DNA from: Iris pallida
Taxonomy: Eukaryota; Streptophyta; Magnoliopsida; Asparagales; Iridaceae
Assembly (NCBI GenBank): GCA_029216955.1
Contig: JANAVB010005597.1
Location: forward strand, 48,028,703 to 48,092,702
Length of the DNA: 64,000 nucleotides
Direction of reading: 5' to 3'
Numbering within the stretch: position 1 is the first letter of the stretch; each line of letters begins with the position of its first letter. The notes below the pieces were generated by a model. It was not told the DNA's origin and ran no database searches. It saw only the letters and a program-made list of their open reading frames with translations. The position numbers and the translations under genes were made by a program. This document shows, piece by piece, positions 10,926-21,662 of this stretch.

Positions 10926-12716
10926 ACGTAGAGTCCTTTCATCCTCGCTTCGGACTCTGTGAGACCGTTCGTCCTCGCTTAGGCGTGATGTCGTGCAAAC
11001 CTAAGTTGCTCTTGCACAAGGCCAAGACCTGCATAATAACAAAATAGAAAAGATAGACAATACGCAGCGGAACATATTGCAAATATTTGAAGCAGCAACG
11101 AACAGATTGCAGAATATAATTGAACACTAGGTAACAAAAACAAATCTCTTTATTGATTTTATTTGAACATATTATAAGCTCTTATTTCTCTTTGATACAA
11201 TGCTTACATTCTCTCAGGACTTTACAGATTACAATGATCTCATTCCCGTACATTACATCCCTTTATATATAAAACCAACTACTCTTGGCAACAAATGTCC
11301 TTCTCTTGGCATCTCTTCTGATTTCAGGCTCCTGAGGATGAGGCTCGGACTATCGCTTTGGACTATCATTCTCGATGCATCATGCACCTGCATGCAGACT
11401 GATGGTGGGTCAGTATATCAGCATACTGGTGATTGTAAACAAATGACTACATTTGTCTGAAACGATCATTGTTCATTTAGTGAGAAAATATTTTTTGATG
11501 TGCTCTTGCTACTTTTACCTATGTTCATTTCATGCAGTACATAGTCAGTTTACATCTCTTTTGAAAACATCTTTAAAAAGTCATAATTTATTTCATTTTA
11601 TTTCAAGCATGCAAGGGACTATTCATTTGAAGCACAGTGCGCAGCATATTTCACAAGCCATAATCATTTCTTTTGTTCAAGCAACTCTTAAGGTGACAAG
11701 CATGATATATATCTTTTCTTTAATGGGATATCATTTCTTTGCAACAGATTAATATCTTCAAGCAATTTATATAAAAGACTTAAGCAACACATATATATAT
11801 CACTTTTCAGTGATTCTTACCATAGCCGGCGGTCTATTCCTGTACAAGACAAGGATTAGCATAAGCATAATATAGCAACATTCTTATTTCCTGTTCGTCT
11901 CTGCATCGTTAGCTCTTAGCAAAACATTTTTGACACATGAAACTCGATTGGCAGCTGTGACTCCAGTTCAACTCTGCACCAATCAACACTTATTTGTATG
12001 ATGGTTCATAGAAATTCTCATGATTAGCCGCTGTGACTCTTTGGTTCAGCTCATCGCTAAGGACTCAAATATCGGCTATCCTTTTAACATGAGGTCTCTT
12101 TTACCTCAGTGTGCTCTTAATCTCTCATAGGCCGAGTGGTTCTAGGCGCCCCTAGATACCACCTAAGAGACAAATTTTACTTGTGCACAAGTTGTCCGAG
12201 ACCAATGCATATGCTCTAGCATTTCTGTCAGATGAAACAGATTTTGATCAGATCTTTCAGATATACAACACGTTCATTTCGTGCCTTAGCAGATATACGA
12301 CATGTTCATTTCATGTCTTACTTCTTTTTGGATCACATAGCCAACAACTTCTCTCTTTTCTTATCAAACGTGGCAAGGAGTCATATTAAGACAAAATCTA
12401 TCTTTAGCATGGTAGGCATCATATCATTTCTTATTAGCAGGCAACAATTCTTCACTTTTAGCATACATGTTTTTCTCGTTCTTATTCTTAGCATAGCAAC
12501 ATGTGATACACGCATACTAATTTGTACTAGCATTCTCAATGATTTACCATCTTGTTATTAGCAATAACATTCAATCAAAAACTCATATTTTTATTAGGCG
12601 TAAACGAATCATAAAATGAGTATTTGTACACTCACCCAGATCAATCGTCTTCTGTTACAGAGCCAGCAATTCGATCTCTCTGTCTATCTAGTACCTTTAC
12701 GGAGCAGAATACTACA
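10926..12716 (-). repeat. Family E 3' LTR (left copy)
   Basis: Matches 13066-15349 apart from the MITE inserted in the other copy and many substitutions and small indels. The divergence is clearly larger than between the family D LTRs, so this is an old insertion. It ends CATACTACATAAT-like at 12716, where the other copy reads GGGGCACTACA. Confidence 0.82.
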
Positions 12717-13034
12717 TAATTATCCACTGAGAAAAAGTTTCGTCCTTGAAACTTAAGAAAAAATTTACGATATCCATAGCAGCGATAGTCCTCATCCTTC
12801 GCCATCATCAATCCATGTATTCACGATTCATTTCGTATCAAAAGCTCATGTTCAATAAATATTTCAATCTCAATCAATCAAATTGATAAAACATATGCCG
12901 GCATCATAAAAATATTTATGGACTTATTGTATGGAACGTTTATCTAATTATTGATATCGAATAGGCAAAGAAATTTTGACCAGGAGAACATCTTCGAATT
13001 CAATCGAATCAACAATTGGCCAAAGGATCGTGTC

Positions 13035-13046
13035 GCTCTAATACCA
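13035..13046 (-). promoter_or_regulatory. Primer binding site, family E
   Basis: On the minus strand TGGTATTAGAGC lies three bases inside the 5' LTR end. It differs by one base from the initiator-Met tRNA complement TGGTATCAGAGC, which fixes the orientation of the element as minus. Confidence 0.8.
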
Positions 13047-13049
13047 TTC

Positions 13050-15349
13050 TGTCACGCCCCGATCCCGTAGAGTTCTTTCGTCCTCGCTTCGGACTCTGTG
13101 AGACCGTTCGTTCTCGCTTGGGCGTGATACCGTGCAAGCTTAAGTTGCGCTTGCACAAGGCCAATACCTGCACAATGACAAAATAGACAAGATAGACAAT
13201 ATACAGCGGAACATATTGCAGATATTTGAAGCAGCAGCGGACAGATTGCAGAATATAATTAAACACAAGGTAAAAGAAATAAATCTCTTTATTGATTTCA
13301 TTTGAACATATTACAAGCTCTCATTTTTCTCTGATACAATGCTTACATTCTCTCAGGACTTTACAGATTACAATGATCTCGTTTCCATACATTACATTCT
13401 TTTATATACAAAATTAACTCTTGGCAACAAATGTCCTTCTCTTGGCATGTCTTCTGATTTCTGGCTCCTGAGAATGAGGTTCGGGCTATCGTTTTGGACT
13501 ATCCTTCTCAATGCGTCTTGCACCTGCATGCAGACTGATAGTGGATCAGTATATCAGCATACTGGTGATTATGAACAAAGGGATACATTTGTCTGAAACG
13601 ATCACTGAGTGAAAAAATATTTCTTGTTATGTGATCTTGCTACTTTTACCTACGTTCATTTCATGCAGTACAGAGTCAGTTTACATCTCTTTTGAAAACA
13701 TCTTTGAAAAGTCACAATTCATTTCAAGCATGCAAGGGACTATTCATTTGAAGCACAATGCGCAAGCCATAATCATTTCTTTTGTTCAAACAACTTTTAA
13801 GGTCAATGACAAGCATGATATATATCTTTTCTTTAATAGGACAGCATTTCTTTGCAACAAATTAATCTCTTTAAGCAATTTATATAGAAGACTTAAGCAA
13901 CACATATATATCAATTTTCAGTGATTCTTACCATAGCCGACGGTCTATTCCTGCACAAGACACGGATTAGCATAAGCATAATATAACAACATTCTTATTT
14001 TCTGTTCGTCTCTGCATCGTTAGCTCTTAGCAAAATATTTTTGACACATGCAGACTCGATTGGCAGCTGTGATTCTCTAGTTCAGCTCTGCACCAATCAA
14101 CACGTATTTTTATGATGGTCCATGGGAATTCTCATGATTAGCCGATGTGACTATTTGGTTCAGCTCGTCGCTAAGTACTCGGATATCGCCTACCCTTTTA
14201 ACATGAGATCTCTTTTACTTCAGGGTGCTCTTAATCTCTTCTAGGCCGAGTGGTTCTAGGCGCCCCCAAATACCACCCGAGAGACAAATTTTACTTGTGC
14301 ACAAGTTGTCCGAGACCAATGCATATACTCTAGCATTTCTATCAGATGAAACAGATTTTGATCAGATCTTTCAGATATACGACACGTTCATTTCGTGTCT
14401 TACCAGATATACGACATGTTCATTTCATGTCTTACTTCTTTTCGGATCACATAGCCAACAGCTTCTCACTTTTCTTATCAAACGTGGCAATGAGTCATAT
14501 TCAGACAAAATCTATCTTTAGCATGGCAGATATCATATTATTTCTTATTAGCAGGTAACAATTCTTCACTTTTAGCATACACGTTTTTAGGGCTGTAAAA
14601 CGATTCAAACTATTCGCATTTAGCTCGTGTTCGGCTCGGTCCAAGCTCGACTTAAACTCGTTCGTAGACTAATCGATACCGAGTTCGACCATAGGTTGTT
14701 CGACTCGATCTTGTTCGCAAACAGGCTCGAGCTCGACTCCGTTTCTCATATTAGGACATTTTTTTAAATGTGATGCTTTTTTAATAGATAGAAATACATT
14801 TTGTCTTAAAAAAATTTCTCATTTTTTTTGTTCTTTATAGGATGGTAAATTTATGATGTAAAGAGCATAAGTAATTCAATAAAAAAAAGTCTTTAAAACT
14901 TGAGAGAAACAGTGTGATAGTGTATACAACATGTCCTATAAATACTCACTACTAGGGCTGTAAAATGATTCAAACCGTTCGCATCCGGCTCGTGTTCGGC
15001 TCGGTCCAAGCTCGGCTCGAATCAAACTCGTTCGATAGTTAACTCAAACCAAGCTTGAACACTCTTTATTCGAGCTCGTTCGTTCGATTTTCAGCCCTAC
15101 ATGTTTTTCTCGTTTCTTGTTCTTAGCATAGCAATATGTGATACAAGCATACTAATTTGTACTAGTATTCTCAATGATTTACCATCTTGTTATTAGCAAT
15201 AACACAATCAAAAAGTCAGATTCTTATTAGACGTAAGCGAATCATAAAATGAGTCTTTGTCCACTTACCCAGATCAATCGTCTTCTGTTGTAGAGTCAGC
15301 AATTCGATCTCTCTGTTTATCTAGTGTCTTCACGGAGCGGGGCACTACA
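13050..15349 (-). repeat. Family E 5' LTR (right copy), with inserted MITE
   Basis: Begins TGTCACGCCCCG at 13050 and ends GGCACTACA at 15349 on the + strand. Homologous to 10926-12716. An extra 510 bp at 14589-15098 is a separate insertion. Confidence 0.85.
14589..15098. mobile_element. MITE with 9-10 bp target duplication (Mutator-type)
   Basis: Ends AGGGCTGTAAAACGATT and TCGATTTTCAGCCCT are inverted repeats. The flanks ACACGTTTTT (14579-14588) and ACATGTTTTT (15099-15108) are a duplication with one mismatch, and the sister LTR has a single uninterrupted copy near 12466. The 5' end is repeated inside the element from about 14953, so this may be two overlapping copies or a terminal duplication. 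A 9-bp duplication suggests the Mutator superfamily. Confidence 0.78.
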
Positions 15350-16730
15350 GCCCCCGTAGCTGATATCTTCTGTGCCAGTTAAGGGGTTGGCAATATTATT
15401 TGTCAGTGTATTGATTGTTGGTACAAAGCTTTGTACTCTCTATTGGCAAAACAATATGAATACTTGGTCCAATTCATCCTTGACTTGTGACACTTGTAAG
15501 TTAGATCAGAAGAATTCGCCGTAGCCTTTCATATGGTAAAATATAACAAGTTATGCTGGGTTTGTCATGTCCATCTAATGTATTGCAATTAAATTCAAAC
15601 TATAGTAGGGTTCCCAGTATCGGTATCATAATCGGTATCGGACCATTCCTATAAGCATCAGGATCGGCGGTATCAACAATATCGATGGTTTCAAATCAGA
15701 GTGATATATCGATTTCTTTCGGTATCGAAAAATAAAAAATTATTAATAAATTATTAACATTTTAGAAAATATTTTTTTTATACATTTAGGCATGATTTTA
15801 AATATTTTCAGTGTTGTTTCTTAGTAGTTATGAAAATGAATGAAATAGTAGTCATCCTTACTGATTGGTTTATATGCGATACATAAAAAAAATTACATGC
15901 TTTTACAACCTTATTATGCTTTCCCACCACTGTTGATTTATCTTTTTCGTTCAATTTTATTTGTCGAATTGACCGAAAAAGAGACCCCTATGTCTGTATC
16001 GGTTGGTATCGAGTATCGGATCAGGACATACTAAACCACATCGGTATCGTGTGATACTGCAAACTACAACTAAATGGTAGTTTATTCCATTTGTTAAAGT
16101 GGACTTGAGATTTTAAGTGAGTTGTACTTTATTTGCTAAGGCACGAAAATTCTGATCCTGAGAACAAACTGGTTAAAAGGTTACCTCAACTTCTGCAAGC
16201 AGCTTCTGATACATTATAGACTTTTTTTCTGACCATGCAGACAGGATTCACATGAATCAGCCTGCCATCTTTTGCAGAACTTCAACCAAGCGAGCATATT
16301 TCTGTTATTAATACCATCATTTTTCAGTAATCCAAGAGCATTTAGAGTGACAAACTTAGAATCGGCTCACGTGTTTGGTGTTACATGCCTATCGTTACCT
16401 CCCTTTTAGTAAATATTGTTTCAGTGATGAGGATGTTCAACATTGCTTTCCCCCTTCAGGTGTGTTATATTAGGCCCATAACCTTCTCTGTTCTCTGTTT
16501 TACTAGTCGATAGACTATAGACATGTTCTTTTGTGTCAACTTGATTGTGCTTCTTTGGCTTCGCATATTTAGCTTTTCTGACATTTTGGATGTCCTGCCC
16601 TCTTATAGTACTTGCTCAAGATCAGTTTTGATTCTGTAAACTAAATGATGGGATTCTGAACCTGAATCTCTTTCCTATAAGAATGAGATGTATCACAATC
16701 TTCTCTTTGTTCTATTAGCTTATAAAACTT
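15350..16730. other. Non-coding stretch left of HOP2-like exons
   Basis: Diverged, low-copy-looking DNA with no convincing exon. It may be upstream or intronic sequence of the HOP2-like gene to the right. At about 15608-16064 lies a possible MITE rich in ATCGGTATC, with loosely inverted ends (GTTCCCAGTATCGG and CGATACTGCAAAC-like). No target duplication was found. Confidence 0.4.
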
Positions 16731-17548
16731 TTTTTTTCCGAAGAAGGTAAATTTTATTGAAAAACAAAAGCTAATATTACAGAACTATTATTCCAACCAA
16801 GACACAAAATTGGTTCATCTTGGATCTAGGATATCTATATCAGTTTGTATTTTTCTTTGTACAATAATTATACTGGTTGTTGGGCCCTCAAAGATGCGTT
16901 GGTTTCGTTCTCTCCAGACATACCACACCACCGCACCGAAATCAACTTTAGCCATCTGTACTCTCCTTGTCCTTTTCCCTCTTGAGCTTTGATCTCATTC
17001 AAAGCAGATAATAGCTCTCTATTCTGCGTAGCCGGAAGCCCAAAGCATCTGCGTTGTTGGTTCAAGATCTCCCAAACAAAGTCACAGCAGAAGAAAAGAT
17101 GGTCCCTGGACTCCTCTATGTGCCCACACAAGCAACATTTCTTGTCTGGACAGTCCACCCCAAACATGCTAAGAGGGTCCCTAGTGAGTAAGCGATTACG
17201 GATCATCTTATATAGACATAAGGAATTCTTGACCGAGCCTCCTTTCGTACAGATCAGATCTGTCAAGTCCACATCCGCATTTTTGTTTCTCATTTGGTTT
17301 AAGGCCTTCTTGAAGCGGAAAGTGCCTTTATCCATATCCTCCCAAATCCAGTACTCCTCCGTGTCCATCCGATCTATTTGCACTGTCCGAATATCAGTCG
17401 CATGAGCCGCATCAATCAATCGACCTTGTAAGGATCATTCTCTCCCCTGGATAAGGCAATTAACATGTTCAGTGGATCACCTTAGCTCGTAAATATGTCA
17501 GTACTCTCTATCAATCAAATTGTTATGGTTGATCCAAGGATTATGCCA
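16731..17548 (-). mobile_element. 5'-truncated L1-type LINE with 19-bp target duplication
   Basis: The insertion is flanked by identical 19-bp copies of CTATTAGCTTATAAAACTT (16712-16730 and 17549-17567). The + strand begins with a T run at 16731, which is the poly-A tail of a minus-strand insertion. The element holds only the 3' end of ORF2. Long variable target duplication, poly-A and 5' truncation together are hallmarks of target-primed reverse transcription. Confidence 0.92.
16868..17419 (-). pseudogene. LINE ORF2 C-terminal zf-RVT fragment
   Basis: 183-residue open frame carrying the zinc-binding domain found at the end of plant LINE reverse transcriptases (zf-RVT). Visible motifs are FRFKKALNQMRN, CPDKKCCLCGHIEESRDHLFF (spread at about residues 89-110) and the CDFVWEIL helix. 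The ordered Cys/His pattern (C, CxxC, H..H) is intact. The endonuclease and polymerase domains are missing because of the 5' truncation. It could be read through in a host transcript but is not an independent gene. Confidence 0.85.
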
Positions 17549-18228
17549 CTATTAGCTTATAAAACTTCTGCGGTTAGTCTGATATATTTGACTGACGTTG
17601 ATTTGCCAATTATCATCATGTGCAAATGTTGACGCAAGTTATGTCAACTACTTTATATGATTTTATTCTTCTTACCATTCCTTTCATTAGATTCTAGATG
17701 AGAATGTTTGTAACCTTTTCCTATGTGGGTAGGTTGGTGGGGATGTGAGAAGAAAAAATATCATGACATCCTAATGCTCTTACACTTATCTAGTGTATTT
17801 CATAGTCAATGTCATTGCTTGCTTGCTCAGTTAATCGATTTTTTGTATATTGAGTTAGAACTTCTTTCGCTCCTTATGGATGATCGTACATGACCGCGCT
17901 TTAGCATTACTAGATTTGATTATTATTACACACGAGCATAACATAAAAATTAGTAAATTGTCTTGTACTTGTAAAATGAAAGAAACAGAAAGAAAGTCCA
18001 GAATGGATGGTTGATGCCCATATAAAGTCGAAACTGATCCTTCTGGACCGGAAATCTTGTCCTCAAATTTGTTAGGTCAGAGATTTTGTTTCTGAGTTCA
18101 ATCTTCTGTATCTTTTTGTTCTTTTAACCATCAGTCGTTCTCTCCTTGTGACTATGCATGACAACTTTTCAATCTTTCACAATTTACCAATACCCTTTCT
18201 GATACACAAGTTATTCTTTGTTCCCTCA

Positions 18229-18928
18229 GCAATATAGGCCATCGAGTTCACAAAATGCACAGCAAAAGTACAACCTCAAGAAGACTGCAGTTCATAAAGC
18301 ACTGGACATACCGGCTGATAGTGGACAAATTTCATTTGAAGAGTACAGTAAACAGAAGATTTACATTGCGCGGCAAGATCAGTTCAAGATAGCCAACGCT
18401 CAGGAGCTTGATCAGATGAAAAGGCGACGATAAGCTGCAGGATTTATGAAAAGAAAATATTGCAGGAGGTGGAGGCTGGTCCTGTATTGGTTCTCTTTGA
18501 TCACGTTTTTAGGATGTAGTTCATTGTGTTAGTGAAAAAGATTATGTGTTCCATTATTTCTCCCAATACTCGATATACCATATAGCAACTGTCGACTTCC
18601 TACTCGTTTTTTTCCATTATAAATAATTGTATTGCACCATTTGGTTTGCACCTATTCTCACCCTTGTGATTCTTGATTCAGGAATTCGAGTTTTTATACA
18701 GTCAAACTTGACTTTGGAGGAAATGCATGTTAAGGAGGCAAAACTACAAACTGAAGTAAGCTCTATGGATCTTTATTCTAAAAGTATTATGCTTTTTTTT
18801 TTTCTACGCTCAATTCATTTCATTATGTGGAAACATGATAGTAATCTGATTCTTTTGTCCAGGTTGATGAAATGGAGCAGAAGTTGAGGAAATTGCGCAG
18901 TGGAGCACTGCCGATTCAATCAATCTCT
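18229..18928 (+). pseudogene. HOP2: HOP2-like (TBPIP) meiotic pairing gene remnant
   Basis: Three exon-like blocks on the + strand match the plant HOP2/AHP2 family from memory of that family. Block 1 (18229 to about 18478, after a TTCCCTCAG acceptor) reads KYNLKKTAVHKALD, GQISFEEYSKQKIYIARQDQF and ELDQMK. It is then broken by at least one frameshift near 18415-18440, beyond which another frame reads EKKILQEVEA. Block 2 (about 18683-18754, GT donor) reads SNLTLEEMHVKEAKLQTE. Block 3 (18863-18928, CAG acceptor, GTAAG donor) reads VDEMEQKLRKLRSG. These cover the winged-helix end and the coiled coil. HOP2 works with MND1 to stimulate DMC1/RAD51 strand exchange. No start exon or C-terminal exon was found. 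A few residues are missing after SQNA. I call it a pseudogene or relic; a divergent live gene with unusual splicing is less likely. Confidence 0.68.
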
Positions 18929-19238
18929 GTAAGAAGAGAAAGGCAGGCCACGCCCCTGATTGCTTCTGATGCTCTTTTGTTGTCTGTTCTTTTTATAGCC
19001 AATGCTCATATATTTTGATTCTCTCTTTTGTTATTGTGAAACTGGAAATCAAAGTGTAAAACTCTTATTTATGATTGTAATGTCTTTACTTCTATGGTGA
19101 CTGCTATTATACCAAAAAAAGAACAACCGATGCTCCCAACCTTCTGCTAGCTAGTTATTTGAATTGCTGATTTGTTGAAAATTTCCTTATCTTCTGCTAT
19201 TTACTTGCATTCCTGATTTGTTAAGAGAAATGTTGAGG

Positions 19239-19506
19239 CACTACAAGAATTACTAAGGGGCAACTAAGTTTTAGGCAGTGCCAAAATTCTGGGCAGTCTT
19301 GTACATGTTTGGCAGTCCAGTGCAGGCAGTCATGACCAAATAAGACTGTCAAAATTTTGACAGTCATGTCTGTATCCAGGACTCCATATAAAATCAGGAC
19401 TGCCTGAAATAACAAGAACTACAAAAAAAAATGACGGTCCTGTATATACGAAGGACTGCCAACATGACCGTCAAAAGTGTGTTGTCCCGCAGTAATTTTT
19501 GTAGTG
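19239..19506. mobile_element. CACTA-like MITE
   Basis: 268 bp bounded by CACTACAAGAATTACT and AGTAATTTTTGTAGTG, an imperfect inverted repeat starting with the CACTA motif of the CMC/EnSpm superfamily. Inside are several GGCAGTC/GACTGCC words on both strands. I could not see a clean 3-bp target duplication (AGG left, CTC right). Confidence 0.7.
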
Positions 19507-19587
19507 CTCTTAACATTTGTCTTTGCTAAACATTTCAGGATGAAAGAACTGCTAGTCAATCTGCACATGTTACAGCATTGTCTGAGA

Positions 19588-19786
19588 CAGGGCCGGCCCA
19601 CGGAGTTGGGTTGCCCTATCCAGAGCTTGTGTTTTGTTGCCCCTTGAGACTTATTGTGGGCCGATTGTGGAGGGTCATCCGCGATCCCGAAATCTTGTAG
19701 GGTCTTGCTGAGTATGAAAGTTGCCCCAAGCACAGGGGGTTGTCCAAACCCGAAGTCCTGTTTTGCTTACATCTGGGACGGTCCTG
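19588..19786. mobile_element. hAT-type MITE
   Basis: 199 bp with ends CAGGGCCGGCCC and GGGACGGTCCTG (inverted, two mismatches), flanked by a perfect 8-bp duplication GTCTGAGA (19580-19587 and 19787-19794). TIR form and 8-bp duplication both point to hAT. Confidence 0.9.
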
Positions 19787-20097
19787 GTCTGAGACAAAAC
19801 AACATTGCTCAAGGATTATACTAGAATGCATCAGATAGTTGGCAAACATCATCGGAACACAGCAAGTCAAATATATAAAATGCGTCATAGAGTCCATCAG
19901 AAAGTGACATTCTTGACAATAGTATTATGACAGGAATATATACGAAAATATCAGTAATTACACAAACTCAATGGTAGATTTTATCACAACAGAGCACACC
20001 CACAAACAAAACACATTACTTCCTAACCTGCACAAACAAGCCGTTTGTTGCAATCCACAAGTCGATACAAGCTTCTGCGCACCTGCATGCAGAGTTC

Positions 20098-21587
20098 TCA
20101 TCTCTGCAGTCCTCTTCGCATCCTCACGGACAGAGCCCTCCTCGTCGTCGTTGGTAATATATCTGCAGATTTCTCCTGACCAACTTCACTGTGGAAAGTT
20201 CTAGCTTCTGAACTATACGACACTGAATGACGAGCCCATCTATGTTTTGTTGCATATTTACTCTTCTGGTAGATGGGATTGTCAGGTGAACCGAGACCCG
20301 GTGCCGCATTGAACACCCTGCGTCGATGGCTCGGCTCCTCCGTGTCGCTTTCGCTCTTCTCGTGCAACGAAGCCAGTTCAAATGTACCTTCTTCTTCTTG
20401 TTCATGCAAAGGACTCCCGGTGAAAGCATATGGGGATCTTCTCAGTGACCTGAAGGACATGTTCTTGTCATCCGACTCCGAAGTGTTTTTCGACTCGTGC
20501 TTCTCGACTTGCCTATGTTCGTTCGAGTGGAGCCGCCGCGCACGGCTGAAGTATTCTACTGCGTCGTCTTCTTCTTCCTCCTCCGACTCCGAAGTGATGC
20601 TCGACTTTTTCTTATTGATTTCTCCGGGTACATGTGGATAAACCTCTTCATCCGACTCTGAAGTGCTGCTGTCATGAACAGGGTCGTCCGTAACCTTGTC
20701 CGAGTCGATCTTGTCCTCCTTCCCCGGACTGCTGCAGTCGCTTCCGCTTTGGTGGTGATCGCCAGAAGAGGACTGCGACGACCGGGAGAGCTCCACCGCA
20801 GCCTTCGCTGCAGCGGCTGCGTCCTCGGCCGACTCGAACGCAGCCAGGGCCGCGCTCACTGCATCCTTGTACTTGTACGTAGCTCTCCCGGAGGAACCAG
20901 TCCTCTTCGGGGTCGAACTCGGATCCGCCTGCATTGTTGGCTTGTAACCAAAAAAAGGACATGATCAACGAAGAACAAGTCTGGATTGGATCACAAATTT
21001 GATATATATTAATTTTTGGAGCTGCTACGTTGCCCGTGGTTTTAACCGCGGACGTGACCATCGGCCGACATGGCGGCCGGCCATTGGTCGCTTGGTCCGG
21101 ATGGGACCCGGAGATGAAGGAGATCCAATGGGTGATCGTCACGTCGGCTGGCCATCATGCCCGCGGGCAAAATATTATTTTCGATTAATTTTTAGAGCTA
21201 AGAAAAAAAAAACCTTTACGATTTCCTTCGCAGTCTCATGCTCCGTGTCGGGGTGGTTTGTAGAATTGTCGTAGACTAGATCTAAAGTAATCCCTTTCGC
21301 TGCAGCAATTTCTTTGGTGATCCTCACTCTGGTCTCCAGGCTGGGCTGCCTGGTGGATAGCTTCTGCACGATCTGCAGTGCAAACAATTACTGCCATAGC
21401 CAACAGATTCTAAAATCTCAAAGTTACGCAGCTAGAGTTCCGAAGATTTTGATCATACATCAGGAGATATGTTGCACGGACACGGACACGAATACCATGC
21501 ACATGATACGGGAAGGACGTGATACCGATTTTGGTGTATCATATCTCGAAGTGTCAGGGATTGTGACCCCACTCAATTTTTTTATAT

Positions 21588-21662
<75 letters not shown>

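Larger units (their letters stand above)
10926..15349 (-). mobile_element. Family E non-autonomous LTR element
   Basis: Two reverse-oriented LTRs (10926-12716 and 13050-15349) flank only 333 bp. The right LTR begins TGTCACGCCCCG on the + strand and ends GGGGCACTACA. The left LTR lacks its first 15 or so bases and fuses directly to the family B LTR end. The internal part has a Met-type primer site next to the 5' LTR and, next to the 3' LTR, the block CCACTGAGAAAAAGTTTCG. The latter also occurs, slightly changed, in families D and D2. It has no gag or pol. It looks like a TRIM-sized deletion derivative of a D-like element. Confidence 0.85.

Noticed and set aside
20273..20641. Plus-strand open frame over IST1-like exon 4.
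   Set aside because: It is the antisense shadow of the minus-strand coding exon, which fits the IST1-like gene with matching splice sites.
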